A stretch of DNA of 10,739 nucleotides, taken from positions 1-10,739 of the forward strand of contig SLAD01000342.1 of NCBI GenBank assembly GCA_007126995.1, written 5' to 3'. Source of the DNA: Kiritimatiellia bacterium (GTDB taxonomy: Bacteria; Verrucomicrobiota; Kiritimatiellia; SLAD01). The notes below the pieces were generated by a model. The model saw only the letters and a list, made by a program, of their open reading frames with translations, was not told the DNA's origin and searched no databases. Made by a program: the position numbers and the translations under genes. Shown in pieces: positions 1 through 6,781 of the stretch. Each line of letters starts with the position of its first letter. Positions within the stretch are counted from its first letter, which is position 1.

Positions 1-365
1 CCCTTGAAGACATACTTCGGCGTGTTCGGCGTGAAATCGGCGATCAGTTTGTTATAGATCGTCAGGTTCGGCGCGAGGATGAAGAAGTTGTTGATGCCGT
101 GGGCGAGGTGCAGGTAGGTGACGAATGCGCCCATGAGACGCGTCTTGCCGACCCCGGTGGCGAGAGCGAAGCAAAGCGAGGGAAATTCCCGCTCGAAGTC
201 GGTGACGGAGGGAAACTCGCTTTGGATCAGTTCCAAGGCATCGGCGACCACAGTTGATTTGCGCGGCGGGACGATCTCGGTGATCCGGTCGAGGATTTCG
301 AGCGAATGGCGTTGGGGCGGGCGCAGGCTGAGGCGTCCGGAAATGGCGTTGACGTGTCGGTTCAT
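1..365 (-). CDS. res: Type III restriction enzyme Res-like subunit, N-terminal part (cut by window edge)
   Basis: I translated this frame by hand from the ATG at 365: 121 complete codons, open to the window edge. It starts MNRHVNAISG and has an LRPPQ segment at residues 14-18, resembling the Q-like motif of restriction helicases. Walker A is ATGVGKT at 69-75, and a motif Ia-like stretch, FFILAPNLTIYNKL, lies at 94-107. This is the usual opening of type III Res/DEAD-family restriction proteins, which use ATP to communicate along DNA and cut it when partnered with Mod. The DEAD/DEAH box, the later helicase motifs and the PD-(D/E)XK nuclease should lie outside the window, so nuclease activity cannot be checked here. 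The start overlaps the stop of the upstream Abi gene by ATGA, implying translational coupling. I see no Shine-Dalgarno sequence of its own. Alternative: another restriction-type helicase of the same superfamily. Confidence 0.85.
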   Translation of the reverse strand, partial: MNRHVNAISGRLSLRPPQRHSLEILDRITEIVPPRKSTVVADALELIQSEFPSVTDFEREFPSLCFALATGVGKTRLMGAFVTYLHLAHGINNFFILAPNLTIYNKLIADFTPNTPKYVFK

Positions 366-1273
366 GGGGTCCAAAGCGGGTGTTGTTGCCAATCAGCGGG
401 AAGGCCCATTTCGCGGATGGGTATTTCCGGATATTCAGCGAAAAGTTCGTTCACCCGTTGCTGCCATTGGCTGGTTGGCGAAATCAATTTGAGAAACTGG
501 TGGCACACGAACAAGATCATGCCGGCTCGGTTGCCAACGATGAGGTTTTTCCCCTTCTCATTCTTGAGATGCCACTCCGGATGTTTGTTCTTCTGAGGCA
601 GTCCGGGCGCATAGCCCAGTATCCGGTTCCACATCCGTGCATGATGTGCGCAAATATTGCGCGCACCATACAATGCCCGAAGCCACCCCAGCAACTGCTC
701 ATCGGGCATACCAAAATGAGCCGCCACTTGGTCCTGAACGGATTTTTCGACGCCTTTGTAAAAAGTGAGCATGCTGCCCATGCTCATGAGTTCGGAGACC
801 ATCCAGATGGGTAAGTTCTGATGGCAGTCGCCGTATTTCTTAAAAAAATGATCTTTGAAAGCCTCTTTGCTGCGTTGCGTCTCTTCAATCAAAGCCTCGC
901 GCCACTCGATGTATTCCCGGATCTTGAGTCGGGGCAGATTGCCTTCGTGAGTGTGACCGAATGGCCCGTGGACCCTGGAAAAGTGATAAACCAAATGGGT
1001 CCGCACCGCCACCTCCACACGTTCAATCGCATCGAGCAGGAGAACCCGAAGACGGCGATCAAAGCAATAACGTGCCCATACCACAAGTAGCTCGGAGCCC
1101 TCTTGGAAATTGTCAGAACCCGGCTCACGCAGTGGGAACAAATAGCCTGAAAGTCGGTAGTAGCTCACTGCAGCAAGTCGCCGGATCAATTCCTCCTTAT
1201 CGGCGATGAGGCCTCGATCCAGCAGGCGCTGGGCTTGATCTCCGAGAGGCAGATGGTCCTTCAAATACTCCAT
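362..1273 (-). CDS. Abi_2 (AbiD/AbiF-like) family protein with HEPN motif
   Basis: The protein has 303 residues. The start at 1273 gives MEYLKDHLPL followed by a GLIADKEELIRRL segment and SYYRLSGY at 37-44, the N-terminal signature I associate with the Abi_2 family. Further on are ERVEVAVRT at 84-92, LPIWMVSELMSMG at 154-166 and RNICAH at 205-210, an RNxxxH HEPN-type ribonuclease motif. Abi_2 proteins are known from lactococcal abortive infection and are thought to be RNases that halt the infected cell. Whether this one is active is inference. The frame stays open upstream to 1558, but that extension overlaps the end of mod and looks nothing like the family. A strong purine-rich ribosome site lies just before 1273. 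The gene sits between mod and res, and its TGA overlaps the res ATG by four bases, which argues for co-expression with Res. It may be a back-up toxin of the restriction system. Confidence 0.88.
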   Translation of the reverse strand: MEYLKDHLPLGDQAQRLLDRGLIADKEELIRRLAAVSYYRLSGYLFPLREPGSDNFQEGSELLVVWARYCFDRRLRVLLLDAIERVEVAVRTHLVYHFSRVHGPFGHTHEGNLPRLKIREYIEWREALIEETQRSKEAFKDHFFKKYGDCHQNLPIWMVSELMSMGSMLTFYKGVEKSVQDQVAAHFGMPDEQLLGWLRALYGARNICAHHARMWNRILGYAPGLPQKNKHPEWHLKNEKGKNLIVGNRAGMILFVCHQFLKLISPTSQWQQRVNELFAEYPEIPIREMGLPADWQQHPLWTP

Positions 1274-1277
1274 GAGG

Positions 1278-1287
1278 CCTCCCTTCC
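1278..1287 (-). promoter_or_regulatory. Shine-Dalgarno that fixes the Abi_2 start
   Basis: On the minus strand GGAAGGGAGG lies four bases before the ATG at 1273. It is the only clearly purine-rich ribosome site I find ahead of a gene in this cluster. The helicase, ietA, ietS, mod and res starts have weak or no such match. It supports the 1273 start over the longer open frame and suggests relatively efficient translation of this gene. Confidence 0.6.
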
Positions 1288-1381
1288 ACCGAAATTGCCG
1301 CCATCTGGGCAAGAAAAAGCCCCCGAATTTCGCATGCAAGCAGAGGCGCGGGAGCTGTGCTGCAAAGAACAAACTCCACCA

Positions 1382-1397
1382 GTTGCATCTTTGCAAC
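1382..1397. repeat. Inverted repeat in the Abi_2 leader
   Basis: GTTGCA (1382-1387) and TGCAAC (1392-1397) form perfect 6-bp arms around a 4-base loop. It could be a small operator or an RNA hairpin in the leader of the toxin-like gene. At this length a chance origin cannot be excluded. Confidence 0.3.
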
Positions 1398-1472
1398 CAA
1401 AATCTTCCGCTTTTGAGAACATTTTTAACGATGGGCACTCTTTCATATTCGATGTAAGCCGTTGATAGTGAA

Positions 1473-3215
1473 TCAGAAAAGCTCCAGCTGGCCGGGTTTT
1501 GGCGGGGCGTCGGGGAGGTTCTCGACGCGGAGGCTGTAGTCATCCTTGCCCCACTCACATCGGTTGAGTACGGCTTTGGGGATCTTCTTCACGGTCAGGT
1601 TGGGGTAGCCCTCCTTGGCACCGCGGAACGAGGTGCAGACGACGAGCAGGCTGCGCTCCGGGCCGACTTCTTCGCTGAGCTGCTGGAGCTGGGCATGCGT
1701 GAGGCTGGCGGTGGTGACGTAAAGGAAATCCCGCTCGGTCGAGCGGCCGTGCTGCCAATACAGGCTGTCGCTCGGTGCGTAGGTGAAGCCCTCCAACTTG
1801 CAAACCGCCTCCGCCAGCATCGCGGCGTTGTATTCCTTGCTGATCACCCAGTTGTCCCACTTGTCCTTTTCCAAAAGCGAGGGCGCGAGGCGGTAGTAAC
1901 GAAACCCGCCGCCGCCTTTCCAATCCACCGCCTTGGTGATGCCGCCGGGGTCGTCGCCGTCGATGACCTTTTTCAAGCGCGGGATGCAGTGGGTGTGGCA
2001 ATGCTCGCCCAGCTCGATCCCAATCCATCGCCGTCCCATCTTGTGGGCGACGGCTGCCGTGGTGCCGGAGCCGAGAAAGGAGTCGAGGACGAGGTCGCCG
2101 GGCTTGGTTGTCATGCTCAATACGCGCAAAATTAAATCCTCAGGCTTTTTGCCGCTTGGGAAATCTACCCCTCCCTCTTTTTGTAGATTATTAGTCGGTA
2201 TATCAGTCCAGATGTTTTTCAATGGTTGGGCCACCGCTGGAATTCCATTAAATTCCTTAACATTTCCTTTTAGAAAATATATTTGCCGACCACGGTAAAG
2301 ATAAAGATCTTCATGTTTATCCCGTGGTAAATGGATCACAGCATCAGTGCCCCTCGACTTTTCTAACCGTTCTTTTAGCCACTTCGAAGGTTTTTGCAGC
2401 GTCTTGGTTTCGAATACTCGATACGCGTTCTCCAATGCGAACTGCGTTGCTAGTCTCTCTACTCTTTGTTTTGCTGCTTCTTCTCCGAGATCGTTCTTTA
2501 TCACATTCCAGCGTTTTTGAACTGAGCCATCCGTATAACCTAAGGTCTCTAATATATGGTCGTTTATGCTCTTGAATGTCCATTCAATTGCTGGAGCTTC
2601 GAAGTTTTCTATAAATCTTGAGAAGTGTTGCAAATCTACTCTCTCAGAAGGAATGTATTGTTGGTGATACTCAAAATGACTTTTATCCTTACAATAAAAG
2701 AGCAGGTATTGAGCGACCTCAGAAGGGCCGAGATTAAATGTCTTGAAGCTCGATGGAGTAGCAGCCTCAACCACTATAGTCGTAATGTAACCTGAGCGTC
2801 CAAATATTTCGTCCAGTAGAACTTTGCAATATGCAGCCTCTGAGTCATCGAGATTCACAATTAATGCCCCGTCCTTGGAAAGGAGCCGATGAATCAAGGA
2901 AAGCCGCTGACGCATTAGGCTCAGCCAAATTGAGTGTTCTACGCTATCATCATAATGCTCAAAGGCGCCACCTGTATTAAACGGCGGATCAATATACACA
3001 CACTTCACCTTCCCCGTGTAATCCTGCTCCAGCGCTTTCAGCGCGAGCAGGTTGTCGCCGAAGATCAGCTTGTTATCGAAGAGGTCATTTTCGCCGACGC
3101 GATGCGGGGCATGGTAGGACAACTCCGGGTCTTCGACGAGGATGCGCGGCTCCAGCTTCGGCCTGTTCTCCTTTCCGATCCAGGTGAGTTCGAGTTTTTG
3201 TTTGTTGGATGGCAT
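1473..3215 (-). CDS. mod: Type III Mod-like site-specific DNA methyltransferase
   Basis: The protein has 580 residues, starting MPSNKQKLELTWIGKENRPK. The catalytic motif DPPF is at 76-79 and the AdoMet-binding motif FLGSGT at 380-385. This DPPF-before-FxGxG order is that of beta-class amino-methyltransferases, the class of type III Mod proteins, so N6-adenine methylation is most likely. The roughly 300 residues between the motifs should hold the target-recognition region. A GGGFRYYRL segment (434-442) and the terminal PGQLELF fit this Mod family. Mod recognises and methylates the site and also guides Res. The gene starts 38 bp after ietS with no clear Shine-Dalgarno, and is followed by the 199-bp Abi leader. 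Oddity: codons about 75-365 are far more AT-rich than the two ends, suggesting an exchanged central segment. Family assignment is firm; the target sequence cannot be read from DNA. Confidence 0.95.
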   Translation of the reverse strand: MPSNKQKLELTWIGKENRPKLEPRILVEDPELSYHAPHRVGENDLFDNKLIFGDNLLALKALEQDYTGKVKCVYIDPPFNTGGAFEHYDDSVEHSIWLSLMRQRLSLIHRLLSKDGALIVNLDDSEAAYCKVLLDEIFGRSGYITTIVVEAATPSSFKTFNLGPSEVAQYLLFYCKDKSHFEYHQQYIPSERVDLQHFSRFIENFEAPAIEWTFKSINDHILETLGYTDGSVQKRWNVIKNDLGEEAAKQRVERLATQFALENAYRVFETKTLQKPSKWLKERLEKSRGTDAVIHLPRDKHEDLYLYRGRQIYFLKGNVKEFNGIPAVAQPLKNIWTDIPTNNLQKEGGVDFPSGKKPEDLILRVLSMTTKPGDLVLDSFLGSGTTAAVAHKMGRRWIGIELGEHCHTHCIPRLKKVIDGDDPGGITKAVDWKGGGGFRYYRLAPSLLEKDKWDNWVISKEYNAAMLAEAVCKLEGFTYAPSDSLYWQHGRSTERDFLYVTTASLTHAQLQQLSEEVGPERSLLVVCTSFRGAKEGYPNLTVKKIPKAVLNRCEWGKDDYSLRVENLPDAPPKPGQLELF

Positions 3216-3253
3216 GCAGTTCTATGGAAAGTGAGGCACTTTGGTGAATGAGT

Positions 3254-5755
3254 TCAAATTCTGATGATTGTTGGCGACGCGATACCAAGTTGAACCGCAA
3301 CAGGAGTGTAGATATCGATCTCTCGCCCAGGAAGAGGTGGCAGGGAGAACGATACGATCAATGAGTATCGTGTCCGTTTGTTGAACTTGCCAAGGTGATG
3401 ACGCTCGCGCCACCAGCCAACCGCCGGGTGGACGGCGATTAAGTTTGATCCGGCGAGTTCCGCGGCAGTTCCGGTCCATGTGTCCGAATGGATGGAACCC
3501 ACATTTCTGGTTTCCCCGAGCGTCCAATGGTCGGAAGCGCCTTCAGTTCCGGGATGCAAGTCATCTTCCCTCGCTTTTCGATTCACCCGCTGGACGAAAT
3601 CCCGTTCTTCTTCGCCCGGGCCATTCAATTCGAAACGCAAGGCATGGGATGCGTAACGGTAACGATCCTTCCAGCCGACTTCTCCAGGACTCGGCTCAAT
3701 GAAGTAGGACAGGGTGACCCGCATCTTGAGATTGAGTTCACCAAGCTCCCGTAGCACTTCGACTGGCCAGGGCAATCGGTAGATGTGCATGTCTTTCGAG
3801 ACGTAACGACTATGTGTATCGTGTTTATCGAATGGTTGAAGCTCAGCCTGGGAAATTAGTGACAAAGAGTTGGAAGCACATGAGATTGCCCGCTCGATAC
3901 GCGGCACTCCATATCCACAGATTTTCGCGAGGCGGTAATAAGATCCTTTTGATTCATCGCGCAGGTATTTGCGCTTTTGTGTCGGCGTCCATTCCGCCGA
4001 ATGAACGATCAATCCCCGGATCGTCTCGGGCCATGCGTTTGGGTATTCCGCTTGCAAGCGTGCGGCCATGTGAGCTGCCTGTGCGGAGGCGGCGCTGGTT
4101 GCGTCAAAGGCGGCGAATTGTGCGACTTGAGGATCATGGTAGGTTGAAAGCAATTTCAGATCATCGGTATCGAATACGGATGCGTTGGGGCCACCCGCCA
4201 CATTTCCACCCTCAAACAAAACATCCGGCTTGATCGGCCATTTGCGGTCCGCCCACGCCGAAGAGGTGGAGGAGAAAGGCGAAAGATCACCGGCGTCCGC
4301 GATGGGGCTGTAGGACGCAAGCGTCGGATCTTCGATTCGCGTTTTTTCCGTGCAGGCCCCAATAGTTAGGGCGTTCCAGGCCTGTGCAGGATCGTGGACC
4401 TCACAGGTCATGTTTGAATCTGGAAAGCGTTTCCAATCTGCGGGGTCCTTAACATTACCACCGCTGATAATGAAGAGGCGTCTTCGATCATCCGAGTAAC
4501 CGGACGCCAATCCATCGATCACCCCGGACCATGAGGAGGGCCGCCCTCGGCTTGGCGATTCGTCACTGGTAACGGCCATGCAAATCACGCGTTTGCGACC
4601 GGATGGAGCTTGAATCTCAGCCCGGCTGATGCCACGCGCCGTAAAGTGCCCCCACAAGCGACGTGGATTTTCTTCCGGGGGAGGCGGAAGAATTTTCGCT
4701 GATTCCAGCCCGTGGCGGAGAGTGATGAGGTCTCCGCTATCAAGGTGATGGAGGAGGTCTCCGTAGGCCGCCGTTCCGGCCATGAGTGTACCGTGTCCGT
4801 GATCATCGTGAGTGCCCCAATCCGGGTCAGCCGCGTGGCAATCCTCATCCGGGAGAAGCGGCTGTAGAAGACGGTGCCCGTTATTCACGCCATGATCAAG
4901 CACTAGAACGCATACATCGTTAGATCGCTCAATCGTAGTCCGCGAAATGAGGTCTTCCAACCATTGCGCCTGCTGCGCGTTCTGTTGCTCAACGAAAAAT
5001 GTAGCCACTTCACGGGCTGCGCGGAACTCGGCAATCGAATCGGAACTTTCAATGAGTGACTCCAATTGTTCGCGGTTTGCCAGAATTAGACGAACCGTGC
5101 GTTCAGGGAAGGAGAGAGAACCTTCACCACTCTGAATACCAAGTTCCGCGCAGATTCGATCAAACAACTCAATGACACCAAGGTCTTCACTGCTGAGCCA
5201 GGCTTCGACCCATTTTGGGGATTCCCCGGGAAGTCGATCCGGCGAGTCCTGCCAGAAAGATGTTTCCAGAATTGCGGCCCGGACATCCCCAATGCTTTCG
5301 ATCAGCTCTTTGTTCTTCGGAGTGGTTGTTCCATCTTTCTTTGGCGGATTCGACTCCGTGGCATACTTGATGGCCTTTTGTAGGAAGTGCGCACTCTTAT
5401 TATGGGGGATAAATACGGTGGCTCGTGTCACTGGTTCTCCGTCCACGTGATCCGTCCGAACATTCAATAGCCGGATTCCTGAACGCCTTGCTTCGAGCTT
5501 GGCCAGCGCAAGATCAAATCCCGGTTCGCTTGCGAATTCCAAATAAATTCCTTGCCTGGTGGAATGAGCCACAGCCTGCCTTTCCTCTGCGGCCCTCCAA
5601 GCTGTTTCAAGAGCGTTTTTCACATGCTCGGCATGGGTTGTGCGATCCTGCACTCGAAGTCGTGGCCCGTCACCGCCACGCCGTGGGCTTCTGTAGTCAT
5701 CCCGGCTGTCTGACGGCCCCGGGAGAAATAGATGGGAGAAGCGTTTGTTGGCCAT
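3254..5755 (-). CDS. ietS: Subtilisin-like S8 protease of an ietAS-type defence pair
   Basis: The protein has 833 residues. The catalytic triad is readable: Asp287 in VLVLDHGVN, His321 in HGHGTLMAG and Ser554 in FDATSAAS, with the oxyanion Asn434 in ISGGN. About 280 residues precede the protease domain and about 230 follow it. I recognise no named domain in these flanks. There is no signal peptide (MANKRFSHLF is not hydrophobic), so it should act in the cytoplasm, unlike most subtilases. It begins three bases after the AAA+ ATPase stop. An AAA+ ATPase followed by a subtilase is the composition of ietAS, an anti-phage system reported in 2020 by Gao and colleagues; its protease target is, to my knowledge, unknown. 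GC in sampled rows is about 48%, below that of the helicase gene. The protease call is firm; the ietS name rests on architecture and gene pairing. Confidence 0.9.
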   Translation of the reverse strand: MANKRFSHLFLPGPSDSRDDYRSPRRGGDGPRLRVQDRTTHAEHVKNALETAWRAAEERQAVAHSTRQGIYLEFASEPGFDLALAKLEARRSGIRLLNVRTDHVDGEPVTRATVFIPHNKSAHFLQKAIKYATESNPPKKDGTTTPKNKELIESIGDVRAAILETSFWQDSPDRLPGESPKWVEAWLSSEDLGVIELFDRICAELGIQSGEGSLSFPERTVRLILANREQLESLIESSDSIAEFRAAREVATFFVEQQNAQQAQWLEDLISRTTIERSNDVCVLVLDHGVNNGHRLLQPLLPDEDCHAADPDWGTHDDHGHGTLMAGTAAYGDLLHHLDSGDLITLRHGLESAKILPPPPEENPRRLWGHFTARGISRAEIQAPSGRKRVICMAVTSDESPSRGRPSSWSGVIDGLASGYSDDRRRLFIISGGNVKDPADWKRFPDSNMTCEVHDPAQAWNALTIGACTEKTRIEDPTLASYSPIADAGDLSPFSSTSSAWADRKWPIKPDVLFEGGNVAGGPNASVFDTDDLKLLSTYHDPQVAQFAAFDATSAASAQAAHMAARLQAEYPNAWPETIRGLIVHSAEWTPTQKRKYLRDESKGSYYRLAKICGYGVPRIERAISCASNSLSLISQAELQPFDKHDTHSRYVSKDMHIYRLPWPVEVLRELGELNLKMRVTLSYFIEPSPGEVGWKDRYRYASHALRFELNGPGEEERDFVQRVNRKAREDDLHPGTEGASDHWTLGETRNVGSIHSDTWTGTAAELAGSNLIAVHPAVGWWRERHHLGKFNKRTRYSLIVSFSLPPLPGREIDIYTPVAVQLGIASPTIIRI

Positions 5756-5758
5756 GGA

Positions 5759-6721
5759 TCACTTACGGTCGTGGGTTTGTCGGCGCTCGCGGAGTGTAAG
5801 GATCAGTGCTTTTGTCTCAACCTTGGTTTGATCAGCAAGGATGGCCGCTTTGATCGCATCCCGGCAGGCATGGTCGATTTCAGCATGACTCAGGCCGTCG
5901 CTTTCCCGGAGGATTCCTTTCCATCCCAGGCGTCCTCTCATCGTTCCCAATACATTCTCAACAAGCTGTAGGCGGGAGGGCTCATCCGGCAAACTGTAGT
6001 GCATCACATCGTCAAATCGTCTGAAAAGCGCCCGATCTAACAAAAGTGGGTTATTCGTCGCTCCAATGATCAGGCTGTCCGAAGTATCTTGCTCAATGAA
6101 CTGCAATAATGCATTGAGAACGCGACGCATCTCCCCTACATCGTTTTCAAGTGAGCGATCACTGCCGATTGCATCGAATTCGTCGAAGAGATAAACTCCT
6201 GGCTCATCACGTATCAGGTCAAAAATCTGGCGGAGCTTTGCACTGGTCTCACCCATGAATTTCGTGACCATTTTATCAACCTGAATGGTGTGTAACGGCA
6301 TGCGAAGTTCATGTGCCAAAACCCGGGCCGTGAGGGTTTTTCCAGTTCCAGGTGGGCCGGATAGAAGAATTTTCCTGCGATTACTAAGTCCATGACTCTT
6401 GAGTTTATCCTGTTGTCGGAATTCGTGAACGATGCGCTGGATTCTCGCTCGGATATCGCTAGGTATGACGAGTGATGAAAGTGGCATGTTCGAGGTCTCG
6501 GATAAGACCATGCCTGCTAAGTCCTGCGGAAACTTCAGTAGAGCATTTCCTCCACGTGCTTTCCGCTCTTTATCAACGATCTCCCTGATATCGTGCGCAA
6601 GTGCGGTGTGGCCTTGCTGCGCTTCATGTGCGGCAACCTGTAAAGCCAAGGTGTAGAATCGATCGCGATCATCACTCAAATGAGACCGTATCAAGGATTT
6701 GATTTGTTCAGCAGTAGCCAT
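5759..6721 (-). CDS. ietA: AAA+ ATPase of an ietAS-type defence pair
   Basis: The protein has 320 residues. A small helical N-terminal region (about 1-60, with a RFYTLALQVAAHEA stretch) precedes a single AAA+ module. Walker A is GPPGTGKT at 122-129, Walker B VYLFDEFDAIG at 176-186, the sensor-1 stretch ATNN at 221-224, arginine-finger candidates R234/R235 in LFRRFD, and a sensor-2-type SHAEI at 278-282. This resembles the classical FtsH/spastin-like AAA clade, whose members form ring hexamers that remodel proteins. The gene starts 60 bp after the helicase gene without a visible Shine-Dalgarno and ends three bases before the subtilase start, so the two are surely co-expressed. Inference: the ATPase senses or delivers a protein to the protease. 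The ietA name rests on this pairing; a chaperone-type AAA partner of a subtilase outside defence is the alternative. Confidence 0.9.
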   Translation of the reverse strand: MATAEQIKSLIRSHLSDDRDRFYTLALQVAAHEAQQGHTALAHDIREIVDKERKARGGNALLKFPQDLAGMVLSETSNMPLSSLVIPSDIRARIQRIVHEFRQQDKLKSHGLSNRRKILLSGPPGTGKTLTARVLAHELRMPLHTIQVDKMVTKFMGETSAKLRQIFDLIRDEPGVYLFDEFDAIGSDRSLENDVGEMRRVLNALLQFIEQDTSDSLIIGATNNPLLLDRALFRRFDDVMHYSLPDEPSRLQLVENVLGTMRGRLGWKGILRESDGLSHAEIDHACRDAIKAAILADQTKVETKALILTLRERRQTHDRK

Positions 6722-6781
6722 GTGTGCGTGCGTTTGAATTTAGCCGTGGATCGAATGGCGTCGAGTTTCAGTGCTTCATAA

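Larger units (their letters stand above)
1274..1472 (-). other. 199-bp leader between mod and the Abi_2 gene
   Basis: This is by far the longest gap inside the gene cluster; the others are 3 to 60 bp. Its mod-proximal half is AT-rich. It contains a small perfect inverted repeat (1382-1397) and ends in a strong ribosome site. I could not identify a convincing -35/-10 pair, so an internal promoter is possible but not shown. The Abi reading frame is open through it, but the translation has no recognisable family resemblance. Confidence 0.4.

Noticed and set aside
1274..1558. 95-codon upstream extension of the Abi_2 frame
   Set aside because: It overlaps the well-supported Mod C-terminus, lacks family similarity, and is replaced by a strong ribosome site plus ATG at 1273.
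6690..6777. Possible gene remnant in the helicase-ietA gap, reading EALKLDAIRSTAKFK in another frame
   Set aside because: It has no start codon, is very short and soon enters the ietA 5' end. It could be a scar of a lost gene, but this length does not support a call.
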